From positions 124,001 through 188,000 of the forward strand of contig CAWJLE010000002.1 in the NCBI GenBank assembly GCA_963843645.1: a stretch of DNA of 64,000 nucleotides. Direction: 5' to 3'. The position numbers and the translations under genes were made by a program. Positions 28,894 to 38,247 of this stretch are shown piece after piece (positions within the stretch are counted from its first letter, which is position 1; every line of letters starts with the position of its first letter). Below the pieces are notes generated by a model. The model made no database searches. It worked only from the letters and a program-made list of their open reading frames with translations, and was not told the origin of the DNA. Source of the stretch: CAWJLE01 sp963843645 (lineage in GTDB: Bacteria; Chloroflexota; Anaerolineae; DAOTYC01).

Positions 28894-29303
28894 ACGTCGT
28901 ATGCCCTCCCCGTCGCCTGGAACGCTTCGAGAATCTCTCTTCGCTCTTCGTTCAGCTTCTGGTAGAAAGACAGCGTGAGCATCTCGAATATTTCGAGCGC
29001 CTCGCTCTCATCACGGTAGAGCACGCGCCCGGACTGGACGATCTCGTTCTGGAACACGGTGGGGACCTCGCGGGCGTTCAGCAGATCCACTTGCCGGCCC
29101 AGGGCCTGCTCCAGCGCGAGGTGGCAGGGCGTCAGCATAAGTTGGCGCCGGCGCCGGGCCTGCTCGTGAGGCAGCAGCACCGCAACGTCCACGTCGCTGT
29201 CGGGCCACTCGTCCGCCGTGCCGTACGTCCCGAAGAGGTAGATCGCCTGCGCGGCCGGATAGTGTTCCAGGATGATGCGCACGATCTCGTCGGTTGGGTT
29301 CAA
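28890..29303 (-). CDS. mntA: MntA-like minimal nucleotidyltransferase antitoxin
   Basis: 137 aa from a TTG with GGAGG nine bases upstream. The nucleotidyltransferase core is LFGTYGTADEWPDSDVDVAVLL, that is G25-T26-X10-D37-X-D39, the GSX10DXD motif with Thr in place of Ser. The known antitoxin adds AMP groups to the Tyr of the HepT motif. The C-terminal helix FQATGRAYDV precedes the 4-base overlap with hepT. A longer upstream frame reads through a palindrome and is not believed. Confidence 0.85.
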   Translation of the reverse strand: MNPTDEIVRIILEHYPAAQAIYLFGTYGTADEWPDSDVDVAVLLPHEQARRRRQLMLTPCHLALEQALGRQVDLLNAREVPTVFQNEIVQSGRVLYRDESEALEIFEMLTLSFYQKLNEERREILEAFQATGRAYDV

Positions 29304-29323
29304 GTTCGCCCACCTCCGCCCTC

Positions 29324-29382
29324 GGCAGACCTCTCTCCCGGCCTCTCCCCTGAGAAGGGAGAGGCCGGGAGAGAGGTCTGCC
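29324..29382. repeat. Palindrome family D, copy 3 (compact)
   Basis: GGCAGACCTCTCTCCCGGCC arm and complement with loop TGAGA, in the gap between the CDF gene stop and the mntA start (both minus strand). Confidence 0.88.
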
Positions 29383-29388
29383 GCCAAT

Positions 29389-30817
29389 CTAGCTGCCGGG
29401 CGCCGGCTCCACGTGGATGACGACGCGGTTCAGGTTGGGCACCCGGTCGCGCAGGGCCTGCTCCAGCTGGTCGGTGAGGCGGTGCGCGTCGCCGATGGTG
29501 GCCTGCGGATCCAGGTCGCAGTGGAACGAGACGGACATCTCGCCGCCCACGCGGTGCACCGTCACTTCGTGCGGGTCGCACGCCACGCCGATCTCATCGG
29601 GCAATTCCCGGATGACCTGCATGACGCGGACTTCGTCCTGCACGGTGGCGTGGCGCAGGGCCGAGGCGTCGCCGGCGGGCTCGATGTGCGTCACGATGTG
29701 CGCGACTTGCGGCAGCGCGCCGCGCAGCTCCTGCTCGAATTCGTCCGCCTGCGCGTGCGCCTCGTCCAGCCGCAGGGTGTCGGGCACCTCCAGGTGCAGC
29801 TCCAGGCCGCGGCCGGCCGGCGAAATCGTAGATGCGGATGCCGTGCGCGCCCAATCCGTGGCGCGCGGCGGCCAGCCGTACCGTGGTGACCGCTTCCTCG
29901 TGGTCGGCGGCCACCGGGTCCAGGTGGACCACCACTTCGGCGCCGGGCATCACCCGGCGCACCGCTCGCTCGATCTGGTTGGCGATGTCGTGCGCGTTCT
30001 CGAAGGCAAGCGCCCGGTTGACCGTGGCGTTGATGTCGGCGAAGCCCTCCGGCCCGCTCTTGCGGACGCGCACCTGCTCCACCTTGACCACGCCGGGCAC
30101 GGCGGCCACGGCCTTCGCCACCTGCTCCTGCGTGCCGGGCGGGACTGCGTCAAGCAGCTCGGCGATGGTCCGCCGGCCGAGCTGCACGCTGACGTACACG
30201 ACGATGCCGGCCACGCCCATGGCCGTCACCGCGTCCGCCTCGGCCAGCCACGGCAGCTTGAGCACGGACGACAGCCGCACCAGGATCAGGCCCAGAATCA
30301 CCACGGACGACGACCAGACGTCGGTGGAGAAGTGCAGCGCGTCGGCCTCCAGCGCCTGGCTGTCGTACTTCTTCGCCACGCGCGCCAGCGCCGACGAGCG
30401 CGTGACGTCGATGACGATGGACAGGCCCATCACGACGAACGCCCAGATGCTGGCGTCCACCTCGACCGGCTCGAAGAACAGGCGCTTGACCGCCTCGTAC
30501 ACGATCCACACGCAGGTCAGGAGCAGCAGCAGGGTCTCGAACAGCGCGGACAGGTTCTCCACCTTGCCGTGGCCGTAGGTGTGCTCGCGGTCGGCCGGGC
30601 GGCCGGAGACCTGCACCGCAAACAGCGTCATCAGCGCCGCCACCAGGTCGAGCCCGGAGTGCGCCGCCTCAGACAGGATGCCCAGGCTGCCGGTCATCAG
30701 GCCGACGATCAGTTTGAACGCGGTCAGGACGATCGCCGCCACGACCGAGCTGAGTCCGACGAGCTGCTTCTCGCGGTTGGCAGCCGCGCTATTAGGGTGA
30801 TTTGGCGCTAATTCCAT
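29389..30817 (-). CDS. Cation diffusion facilitator family transporter, one frameshift
   Basis: About 475 aa. Six transmembrane helices in the first ~210 residues. Metal-site pairs typical of CDF proteins: H53/D57 in SEAAHSGLD (helix 2) and H162/D166 in ADALHFSTDVWSS (helix 5), plus the YGHGKVENL loop. Two or more C-terminal cytoplasmic ferredoxin-like domains follow (VVKVEQVRVRKSGPEGFADI, and after the indel at ~29815 VPDTLRLDEAHAQADEFEQ). This makes it longer than FieF-type proteins (~300 aa). Exports Zn2+/Fe2+/Mn2+-type ions by proton exchange; ion not predictable. A TATAAT on the minus strand at 30861-30856 lies 40 bp upstream. Confidence 0.87.
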
Positions 30818-30889
30818 AGATTCTGAACCTCATCTGGCACAAGGGTATTCCCACAATTATACTATGGACCCAAGAAATTGGGAAAGCTG

Positions 30890-31135
30890 CCGACTGCGGT
30901 GTGTCATTCAGGGATTTGGGCGAGATCGCGGCCGCGAAAACTGTCATTCTGAGGAGCGCCGTTCAGCGACGACATCGTGCCGATGTTGTTACGGCAAGAA
31001 TCTCGCGCGCGAAATGCGAGTCGCCGGGGATGACCAAACGGACTCGCATTTCGCGCGCGAGACCCTTCGGTCGCATACGGCGCTCCCTCAGGGTGACATA
31101 ATTCGAATATGAGTGGCGCCCCCTGCGGTGCGCGA
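30890..31135. repeat. Palindrome family B, copy 2
   Basis: Central stem TCTCGCGCGCGAAATGCGAG (31001-31021) pairs with 31041-31062. Outer arms (GCGGTGTGTCATTC, and CCCTCAGGGTGACATAATTC to GCGCGACACACCGC) pair less perfectly. Fills the gap between the divergent CDF and beta-helix genes. Confidence 0.8.
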
Positions 31136-31221
31136 CACACCGCCGGCCCGTCGAGTTTACCAACAGCATCCTCCAATCGCCGGGACGAGCGCCACAATTA
31201 TAGTGCACTGACCTGCCCGAT

Positions 31222-31250
31222 TTGGTCGAATCTCCGACGGGTACTACAAT
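31222..31250 (+). promoter_or_regulatory. Promoter of the beta-helix protein gene
   Basis: TTGGTC, 17-bp spacer, TACAAT, about 80 bp before the ATG at 31329. Confidence 0.65.
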
Positions 31251-31328
31251 CGAATATGCGCGGACCCCGACGGCCGCGCTCCACCTCCGACCGGCCACGA
31301 CGTTCGATCGCCCCTCCAGGAGGCCCCC

Positions 31329-34300
31329 ATGAATCGGCGCGCACTGAACGCGGCCATCCGCATGCTTCTGATCGGCACGACAGCCTTCCTGTTCCTGTTC
31401 GACGCTCCCACCCTGATCGCCCGCGCGACGCCGGGCGTGATCGCGGTGCCGCAGGACCTGTACACGATCCAGCAGGCCATCGACGAGGCCCGGCCGGGCG
31501 ACACCATCGAGATCACCGGCGGGACGTACGACGAGACGCTGCAGATCACGAAGAACGTGCACCTGCGAGCCGTGCCCGGCGCGACGGTCGTCGTCGTCGC
31601 GCGCCCGGAGGACGCCCACGCGATCGATATGCGCGGCGTGGCCGGCGCGTCCATCGAAGGTCTCACCGTGCGCGGCGGCCGAACCGGCATCCGCGTGATC
31701 GACAGCCGCGACGTCCGCCTGGCGAACGACACGCTGACGGGCTATGCGCGGTACGGCCTGGGCATCGCGCGGTCGGGCGCGGTGGTCGTCGAAGGCAACC
31801 ACCTGACCAGCGGACCGGGCGGCTCGGCTATCGGCGTGGCCGGCCAGACGGAAGCCGTGATTCGCGGCAACACGATCGATGGCAGCCCCATCGTTGGCGT
31901 TGGAATCGCGGGCGGGTCAGTCGTGGCCATGGAGGACAATCGCATCACCGGCGCGAAGGCGGTGGGCGGCAACTATGGGATCGGCCTGCAGGTCAGCACT
32001 TCGGCGGCGGTGACCCTGACGCGGAACACGATCGCGGACAACGAGGGCGGCGGCGCGGAGCTGCTCGGCGTGGACGCCTATCTCAGCGGCAACAGCTTCA
32101 TGGGGAATGGGGACCAGGGCCTGCTCGTCAAGCAGGGCTCGTCGGTCGTGTCGGACGGCGACACGTTCGCGGGGGCGCACCCGGGGCCGAAGTCCGGCCA
32201 GGGCGAGGGCGTGGTCGTCAGGGGGCGCTCGCGGCTGTCCGCCGCAGGCGGGGCGATCACCGGCAACCGTGGCGCCGGCCTCTGGGTCTCCGAAAACTCG
32301 TCGCTGCGGCTGAGCGGGTCGCGTGTGGACGACAACGGGCTGGACGGCCTGTCGCTCGAAAGCGGCTCGACCGGTGAAGTCGACAGCACGAGCTTCGCCC
32401 GAGACGGGCGGCACGGCGTGAACGTCTTCGACGGCGCCGTCTTGACCCTGGACGGCGCCGCCGTCACCGGCACGCGGGAAGCGTCGGGCCTGTCGCGCGG
32501 CATCGAGCTGAGCAAAGGCTCGCGCGCATCCGTCATCAGCTCGACCGTGAGCGGCAGCGGGCAGCTCGGCATCGCGGTGTTCGACAGCTCTTTCCTCGGC
32601 CTGGCGGACAGCACCGTCGACCGGAACGGCAGCCGCGGCGTGACGGTCGAGCGCCGGTCGCGGGCCGTCGTCCGGCGCAGCACGCTAAGCGGGCAGGACG
32701 AGGCCGGCGCGAGCGCGCTGACGGGCTCGCAGCTCTCGATCTGGGACAGCAGCATCGCGGGCAATGGCAAGTGGGGCCTGTACGTCGACCGCGACGCACA
32801 GGGCACGGGTGGTGGCAACCGGTTCTCGGACAACGGGACGGACCTGTTCGGCCTGATGCCCGCCGCGGCACGGCTCGCGGTGGGGACCACGGTGTCGTCC
32901 ACGCTGGTCCTGCGGGCGAGCGACGATTTTCCCTTGCCACAGACGGTCCGCGTCTACGCCGGGGACCAGCTCACGGCAACGCTGGATCAGCCCAACCTGG
33001 CCGTCGCGGTCGCGCCCGGCCGCTATCGCCTGGGCGTGACGGTGCGTGGTGCGCTGCGTGAAGTCCCCTGGGGCGAGGTCGAAGTCGGCGGCGGGGAGCA
33101 GGTAGTGCAGGTGCAGAGCGGCATCCGGCTGGAGCCTGCCACCGCGGAGCCAGGACGACTGGGTCCCGTGGCCTGGCGCGTGTACGACGCGGCGAGCGGC
33201 CGGGCGATCCAGGACGTCGACGAGGGCATCGACAGCACGCCGCTGCCGCCCGGCCGCTACCGTGTGGTCCTGCTGACCGGGCGCCCGGACCCGGCCGAGA
33301 TTTCGGTGGGACCGGCCGGCGGTGTCGAGGTCCGCGCGGACCGCGTGACGGCGGTGCCGGTGGACCCGACGGCGGTGCTGGCCGGCCTGCGGCTCCGCAT
33401 CGAGCCGGTTCCGGGGCACGCCGACGCGGTCCGCGTGACCCCGGGGATCAGCTCGACCCGCCAACGGGTGCGCCTGTCGCTGTTCGGACCCGACGCGCAG
33501 ACGCGTTATTACGCGGCCGGCTGGTCCGCGAATGCCCCCGCGCCCGCGGTTGTGGCGGACCTCCTGGGCAGCGGCGAGGTCCGGCTGCCCGCGGATCTGC
33601 CGGCCGGCGACCACCTGGCAATTCTCGAGCGCTTCGCCGCCGACGGCGCAACCCTGATCGGCGGCGACTTTGCACCGCTGCTGGTCGCGGCCGGGGGCTC
33701 CCGGCCCGCGCTGGCGCTCGACGTCCCACCGTTCGCCGCGCCGGGCGAGCCCTTTGCCCTGGCGGTGCGCGCCGCCGCGACCCAGAACGTGCGGGCGGAC
33801 CTGTTCGTCAGCGTCACTCAGGCCGGGGGTGCGTACTGGTGGGTGCCCGGCGGGAAGGACCCCGTCGCGCTGGCGGACTCCACGGCGAAGGCGCCGCTCG
33901 TCCGCAACACCACGCTCGGTGCGGGGTCGACGCCCCTGTTCGACTGGACGCTGCCGCCCGAGCTGGCCGGCAAGGGCCGTCTCGACTTCCACGCCGCGCT
34001 CACCGTGCCGTACAGCGACACCGTGATTGCCCGCGCCGACGCCACGCTGACGTCCTGCTTGAGCCGCGTCGCGTTCTCCGGCCGGCTGAGCCTGGGCGCC
34101 GCGCCGGCCGTCAGCCCAACCGTGACCATCGACCGGATCGGACCGCGGGCGTTCCGCCGGACCGTGACGGGTGCCCCGGACGGGGCCTTCGGCTTCAGCG
34201 ACGTCCCCGCCGGGCTGTACTCGGTGGACAGCGCTGCCACGGACGCCCCCGGCGGGTTCTATGCCTCGCACGATTTGCTCGAGATCGGCTGCGACGGACT

Positions 34301-35423
34301 GTCCGGCTGGACGCGGACCCTGCCGCTCGTCTCGGGGCCCTTGCAGGCGGAGGCGACGCGGCCGGATGCCGCCGATGTCTCCGAGCCCGGCGCGTCCCGG
34401 GATCTTGCGGACTTCCTGAATCTCGTGGACTTCCGGAGCTTCGAAGGCGTCGGAAGCCCGGCGCTGCCCCAGGCGGCCGCCTGCGGCGAGGGCTGCCCGT
34501 GCGGCCGGCTGCCGATCTGCGTCCGCAGCGGACATCCGCAGGGGTGGATTTCCTCCCTCAATGACGTGTCGGGCGACAAGCTGGCGGGAAACTGGAAGGG
34601 CATCGACATGTTACACGCGCTCGGCGCGGAGCAGCAGCTGGCGGACGCCCTGTCCAAGACCTACTCGTGTCTGGACGTCATCCCCACCGACTCGAAGATG
34701 CTGCAGTTCCTCGCGGCCGGTATTCAGCGCAAACAGCAGCTCCAGGACGAGATGGCGGCAGCGGAGAAATCGGGCGACCCGGCGCGCGTCAAGGCGGTGC
34801 AGGCCGAGATCGACGCTTGCAACCGCGACAACGTCCTGTCCATTGAGCAACTCATGCTGGAAACGCAATCCTGCATGGCCAGCGTGACGATGTCCGGCGC
34901 CGCCGGCGGCCTCTTCCGATTCCCGCACATCAGCGCCCACGTGCAGGCCGGATCGCCGTTGGAGTCCGAGAACGCCCACGACTCCACTCAGTCCGTCACG
35001 GTCACCGGCAAATCCTGGGCTGAGGAGCTGGCCGACGACATCGTGGGCTCGATCGGCCAGGCCGTGGGCACCCTCTTCTGTTCCTGCCGGGTGACCGACT
35101 GGTATTGCAGCAACGAACGGTACCCGGAGAACCCCTTCGCGCCCGGCGCGCACGTCGACACGGTCTGCCAGTACACCATCAGCTGCTGCGGGGAGCCGCC
35201 GGCGACATGGGACGTCCACTCCGCCGTGCCGGGATTTCGAGGCGTGGCCGAGCACGGGCACAAGGTCGAGCAGGCCTGCTGCAGCGATTTTGCCCGGGAG
35301 CGTCCGGACTTCGACCAGGAGGCGCCGCTGTTCTGCCCCGGCGGCTGGACGCTCATGGCCCGCGACTTCGACTGCGACGGCATCCCCAATCTGCAGGACC
35401 CGTCGCCCCTGCCGCCCGACTGA
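31329..35423 (+). CDS. Giant secreted right-handed parallel beta-helix protein
   Basis: 1364 aa, intact. Signal peptide-like N-terminus (AIRMLLIGTTAFLFLFDAP). Residues ~40-500 are PbH1/periplasmic copper-binding-like repeats beginning VPQDLYTIQQAIDEARPGDT and continuing with many GxxxxGNxITGNxxxG-type rungs (carbohydrate-binding/sugar hydrolase fold). Residues ~510-1000 are a series of Ig-like beta domains. The C-terminal ~330 residues are Cys-rich (ACGEGCPCGRLPIC, CSCRVTDWYCSN, CCGEPP, CCSDF) and end DFDCDGIPNLQDPSPLPPD, a thrombospondin-3-like calcium motif. No catalytic residues are obvious; an adhesin or surface coat protein is plausible. AGGAGG ribosome site. Confidence 0.82.
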   Translation: MNRRALNAAIRMLLIGTTAFLFLFDAPTLIARATPGVIAVPQDLYTIQQAIDEARPGDTIEITGGTYDETLQITKNVHLRAVPGATVVVVARPEDAHAIDMRGVAGASIEGLTVRGGRTGIRVIDSRDVRLANDTLTGYARYGLGIARSGAVVVEGNHLTSGPGGSAIGVAGQTEAVIRGNTIDGSPIVGVGIAGGSVVAMEDNRITGAKAVGGNYGIGLQVSTSAAVTLTRNTIADNEGGGAELLGVDAYLSGNSFMGNGDQGLLVKQGSSVVSDGDTFAGAHPGPKSGQGEGVVVRGRSRLSAAGGAITGNRGAGLWVSENSSLRLSGSRVDDNGLDGLSLESGSTGEVDSTSFARDGRHGVNVFDGAVLTLDGAAVTGTREASGLSRGIELSKGSRASVISSTVSGSGQLGIAVFDSSFLGLADSTVDRNGSRGVTVERRSRAVVRRSTLSGQDEAGASALTGSQLSIWDSSIAGNGKWGLYVDRDAQGTGGGNRFSDNGTDLFGLMPAAARLAVGTTVSSTLVLRASDDFPLPQTVRVYAGDQLTATLDQPNLAVAVAPGRYRLGVTVRGALREVPWGEVEVGGGEQVVQVQSGIRLEPATAEPGRLGPVAWRVYDAASGRAIQDVDEGIDSTPLPPGRYRVVLLTGRPDPAEISVGPAGGVEVRADRVTAVPVDPTAVLAGLRLRIEPVPGHADAVRVTPGISSTRQRVRLSLFGPDAQTRYYAAGWSANAPAPAVVADLLGSGEVRLPADLPAGDHLAILERFAADGATLIGGDFAPLLVAAGGSRPALALDVPPFAAPGEPFALAVRAAATQNVRADLFVSVTQAGGAYWWVPGGKDPVALADSTAKAPLVRNTTLGAGSTPLFDWTLPPELAGKGRLDFHAALTVPYSDTVIARADATLTSCLSRVAFSGRLSLGAAPAVSPTVTIDRIGPRAFRRTVTGAPDGAFGFSDVPAGLYSVDSAATDAPGGFYASHDLLEIGCDGLSGWTRTLPLVSGPLQAEATRPDAADVSEPGASRDLADFLNLVDFRSFEGVGSPALPQAAACGEGCPCGRLPICVRSGHPQGWISSLNDVSGDKLAGNWKGIDMLHALGAEQQLADALSKTYSCLDVIPTDSKMLQFLAAGIQRKQQLQDEMAAAEKSGDPARVKAVQAEIDACNRDNVLSIEQLMLETQSCMASVTMSGAAGGLFRFPHISAHVQAGSPLESENAHDSTQSVTVTGKSWAEELADDIVGSIGQAVGTLFCSCRVTDWYCSNERYPENPFAPGAHVDTVCQYTISCCGEPPATWDVHSAVPGFRGVAEHGHKVEQACCSDFARERPDFDQEAPLFCPGGWTLMARDFDCDGIPNLQDPSPLPPD

Positions 35424-35436
35424 GTGTGCCCAGGTT

Positions 35437-35465
35437 TTGACACGTTCGTTGCTTTGTGGTATCAA
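35437..35465 (+). promoter_or_regulatory. Promoter of the 35525 exported protein
   Basis: TTGACA, 17-bp spacer, TATCAA; starts 13 bp after the preceding stop codon, showing independent transcription. Confidence 0.72.
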
Positions 35466-35524
35466 TGAGCGGGACTGGTGGCGATCCGCGTAAGTCTTCG
35501 TGCATTTGCAAGGGAGGGGTGACT

Positions 35525-36226
35525 GTGAACGCGTTTGCCGGCTTCTCGGTTGCGTTGTGTGTGGGCATCCTGTGCGCGATTTCGTCGCTGGCGCTGGCGA
35601 GTGGTGGAACTTTCACGCCCGCGCCCCCTCCGCCGGACGTGGCCACGCCCCAAGGCTACCCCGCGGTGGGCAAGTGGATGATCGATCCGACGGGGGTCCC
35701 GGCCCATTGGCTGGGCGAGATCTACCGCGGCAAGGCGCTTCGCGAGCCCATCAACGTGCTCGTCGTGGACGGCCTGGCGAAGTCGGTGGCCGAGGCCAAG
35801 CAGCGGTTCGTGGCCGCCTGCGAGAAGGCCGGCTACCCGGCGCGGACCGGGCACTCCACCGGCTATCACGGGTACATCGCGGGCGCGTTCTATGCGCAGC
35901 TGCCCGAGCAGAAAGAACACGCCTTCTCCGACGGCCCGTTCGAACTGGACAACAACCACGGGCGCGTCTTTGGTCCCGCGCTGGTGGACGGCAAGTACTA
36001 CTTCACCGCCGCGTTCAGCCGCGAGAACGTCGATCCCATCACCAGGGTCAAGCACCGGTACTCGTCCTTCGATCGGGCGCGCGACGACTTCACGCAGCAC
36101 ATGGACGAGTCCACCGGTTACAAGATCACCGGCTTCGTCAACCTGGACAATGCGCTCATCGGCGATCCCAAAACCACCACCGGCGACCACGACGGCATCG
36201 CTGTGTTGCTCTCCGCCGAGCAGTAA
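35525..36226 (+). CDS. Exported protein of unknown function
   Basis: 233 aa from a GTG behind GGGAGGGG. Signal peptide VNAFAGFSVALCVGILCAISSLALASG. The mature part has REPINVLVVDGLAKSVAEAK, AGYPARTGHSTGYHGYIAG, LDNNHGRVFGP and SFDRARDDFTQHMDESTGYKITGF, with many His and aromatic residues. The overall pattern recalls LssY C-terminal-like extracellular domains, but I do not recognise it with certainty. It follows the beta-helix gene and ends at a family C inverted repeat. Confidence 0.65.
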   Translation: MNAFAGFSVALCVGILCAISSLALASGGTFTPAPPPPDVATPQGYPAVGKWMIDPTGVPAHWLGEIYRGKALREPINVLVVDGLAKSVAEAKQRFVAACEKAGYPARTGHSTGYHGYIAGAFYAQLPEQKEHAFSDGPFELDNNHGRVFGPALVDGKYYFTAAFSRENVDPITRVKHRYSSFDRARDDFTQHMDESTGYKITGFVNLDNALIGDPKTTTGDHDGIAVLLSAEQ

Positions 36227-36232
36227 CGGCGA

Positions 36233-36529
36233 TTCACCACGGAGACACGGAGAACACGGAGAAGGACAAAGACAACGGCATTCACCACGAAGGACACCAA
36301 GGGACACAAAGAGAGACAACAGCAAGAAAAACAACCACAGACAATAAAAAGCTATTTGTCTTTTTTGTCTTTTGTCTCTATTGTCTTTCTTTGTGTCCCT
36401 TGGTGTCCTTCGTGGTGAATGCCGTTGTCTTTAGTTTCTGTCTTTCTCTGTGCTCTCCGTGTCTCCGTGGTGAATGCCGTTGTCTTTAGTCTTTGTCTTT
36501 CTCCGTGCTCTCCGTGTCTCCGTGGTGAA
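36233..36529. repeat. Long inverted repeat, family C, copy 3, with tandem duplication of one arm
   Basis: The left arm starts TTCACCACGGAGACACGGAG. The right arm contains its complement and then repeats the last ~62 bases (GAATGCCGTTGTCTTTAGT ... CCGTGTCTCCGTGGTGAA) a second time. It separates two convergent genes. Confidence 0.9.
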
Positions 36530-36539
36530 GTGTTTGACG

Positions 36540-37310
36540 TTACGCCAGCTGCGTGATGTCCTCGGCGACGGTCGGGAAGCCCGTCGACAGCTCCATGTCG
36601 TGGCCGGGGAACAGCAGGTCCGGCGAGGTGATCCTGGCCCGCAGCATGTCGTAGGTCTGCAGCCACGCGCGCATGTCGGTGATCAGCGCGCTCGGCCAGT
36701 CTTCGCGGAAGTTGCGGTACACGTGGGCGGCGTCCGAGGCGAGGACGACCTGGCCCTTCGCCGTCTGCACCGCCACCGTCTGGAGGGCCGGCGTATGGCC
36801 GGGCGCCAACCATACCTCTATCCCCGGCAGGACCGGCCCGTCCCCGTCGAGCAGGACCAGGCGATCCGTGCCTTCCATGGCGGCCAGCTCTCGGGCTGAA
36901 ACGGCGTCGCCGATGTTGGCGAAGGCCGGGCGGCTCGCCAATGGGTCGTCGACCCAGAAGCGGAACTCCTCACGCTGAACGTAGAACTTCGCCCGCGGGA
37001 ACAGGCTGATGCCGCTGGCGTGGTCCCAGTGCATGTGGGTCAGGATGATGTGGCGAATGTCGTCGGCGCCGACGCCCAGGCGCGCGAGGACGGTCAGCGG
37101 GTTCACGTAACCCTCCGCGCCCCGCCGGGCGGCCTCCTCTGGCCGAATGCCTGCATCGATCAGCACCGTCTCGCCCTCTGCATTCCGCGCGGCGAAGATG
37201 TAGTAGTTGACCGACGTCGTCTGGTCCAGGTTCTTGAACCAGACCATCAGCGGCGTCGCGCGCACGAACGGCCCCGCGTATTTCAGCGCGTAAATCGAAT
37301 ACTCCGGCAT
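36540..37310 (-). CDS. Metallo-beta-lactamase fold hydrolase, N-acyl homoserine lactonase type
   Basis: 256 aa, intact. Metal motif H92-M-H94-W-D96-H97 (THMHWDHASG), then GHTPALQTV, the bridging Asp in LASDAAHVYRN and the final PGHD. The organisation and the N-terminal segment (SVNYYIFAARNAEGETVLIDAGI) follow the AHL lactonase family of AttM/AiiA-like enzymes. Substrate could be another lactone. TGC-TATAAT extended -10 promoter lies upstream on the minus strand (37348-37343), with GAGGAGG before the ATG. Confidence 0.85.
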   Translation of the reverse strand: MPEYSIYALKYAGPFVRATPLMVWFKNLDQTTSVNYYIFAARNAEGETVLIDAGIRPEEAARRGAEGYVNPLTVLARLGVGADDIRHIILTHMHWDHASGISLFPRAKFYVQREEFRFWVDDPLASRPAFANIGDAVSARELAAMEGTDRLVLLDGDGPVLPGIEVWLAPGHTPALQTVAVQTAKGQVVLASDAAHVYRNFREDWPSALITDMRAWLQTYDMLRARITSPDLLFPGHDMELSTGFPTVAEDITQLA

Positions 37311-37387
37311 GGCTGCCTCCTCGTCATGTGTTGGTGGCCCGCATTATAGCACAAGGAGGAGCCGTGAGCCATCGGCCCGACGTCTCA

Positions 37388-37465
37388 GACTTCCTAAGTT
37401 CCTGAAACTTCGGAAGTCCCGGCTCGACGTCTCAGACTTCCGAAGTTCGCGAAACTTCGGAAGTC
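37388..37465. repeat. Palindrome family E, two tandem hairpins (copies 4 and 5)
   Basis: GACTTCCTAAGTT-CCTG-AAACTTCGGAAGTC followed 16 bp later by GACTTCCGAAGTT-CGCG-AAACTTCGGAAGTC, in the gap behind the lactonase promoter. Confidence 0.88.
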
Positions 37466-37481
37466 GGGCGCCCCACATAAG

Positions 37482-37516
37482 AAAGAGACCCGGTGCGGTA
37501 ATCACCAGGTCTCTTT
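37482..37516 (-). terminator. Intrinsic terminator-like hairpin
   Basis: AAAGAGACCCGGTG-loop-CACCAGGTCTCTTT; read on the minus strand it is followed by CTTATG and read on the plus strand by CAGTCCTTTT. It may end the Tyr-rich gene transcript. Confidence 0.5.
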
Positions 37517-37671
37517 CAGTCCTTTTAAGTTGCCCGGGGGTCGGGGGTGACCTGGCCGAGCGCAAGGCTTGAGGAGAGAAAGGGGTCGAAGGGGGGTCAA
37601 ACTGCCCTCACCTCACCCAAACAGAGCAGTCTGGACTGTGGTCTGTGTCTGCGTGTTTACCCCCAAAACGC

Positions 37672-37959
37672 CTACCACCGCCGGCGATAGGTGTTATAAG
37701 GGTAATAGGGATAATTATACCCGTAATAGGAATAGTTGTAGGGATTGTAGTAGTAATACGGGTAAGAATATCCACTGTAGTAGGGATAGTAGTACGGATA
37801 CCCCCACCAACTGGTTGCCGGATAATGGTAACCCCAATAGCCGCCATAGTACGGTGGATACCAGGCTGAGGCCGTTTGGGCAGGTACCAAAACCGTGGCC
37901 GCACCAAGCAGCAGTACGGCGAAGGCCGCCACGAAAACGACTTTTCGAACGTTTCTCAT
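37672..37959 (-). CDS. Small exported tyrosine-rich protein
   Basis: 95 aa. Signal peptide MRNVRKVVFVAAFAVLLLGAATVLVPAQTASA, then about 60 residues of which roughly half are Tyr, mixed with Pro, Gly, Trp, Asn and Ser (WYPPYYGGYWGYHYP ... YNTYRRRW). No Cys. Tyr/Gly-rich low-complexity exported proteins can form coats, adhesive or di-tyrosine cross-linked material, but that is inference. GGAGG seven bases before the ATG and a near-consensus promoter with an overlapping palindrome suggest strong regulated expression. Confidence 0.8.
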   Translation of the reverse strand: MRNVRKVVFVAAFAVLLLGAATVLVPAQTASAWYPPYYGGYWGYHYPATSWWGYPYYYPYYSGYSYPYYYYNPYNYSYYGYNYPYYPYNTYRRRW

Positions 37960-38046
37960 GATGTGTCTGCCTCCTGCTCTACCACTCGAAACGGCTTGCC
38001 CTCCACGGCCATCGTTGAGGGCTTCCTTTTCCGAACTTGCGCTCAG

Positions 38047-38091
38047 ATTATAACACATCGAACCCGTACTTGTCAAGAGAAATTGACAAGA
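38047..38091 (-). promoter_or_regulatory. Near-consensus promoter with overlapping operator-like palindrome
   Basis: Minus strand TTGACA (38076-38071), 18-bp spacer, TATAAT (38052-38047). The -35 is part of a perfect palindrome CTTGTCAA-GAGAAA-TTGACAAG (38070-38091), a likely repressor site for the Tyr-rich gene. Confidence 0.75.
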
Positions 38092-38113
38092 AATCTGAAC
38101 AATATATCGGCGA

Positions 38114-38219
38114 GAACGATCAGGCAGAGTCGTCCCCACGACCAGCGGCTCGTGTGGGCGAGCCGAGCACTTCCGCCTGCGGGCCGTCAGCGTGTGGGGG
38201 CGGCCCTGCCTGATCGTTC
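38114..38219. repeat. Inverted repeat between two minus-strand genes
   Basis: GAACGATCAGGCAG pairs with CTGCCTGATCGTTC across ~78 bases containing further GC-rich complementarity (TCCCCACGA/TGTGGGGG). Possible terminator of the 38248-38802 gene. Confidence 0.65.
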
Positions 38220-38247
38220 CCGCCGGAGCGCCGATGGGGGGCGTCCC

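Noticed and set aside
32685..34535. 616-codon antisense frame inside the beta-helix gene
   Set aside because: Compositionally biased shadow of a long intact gene on the other strand.
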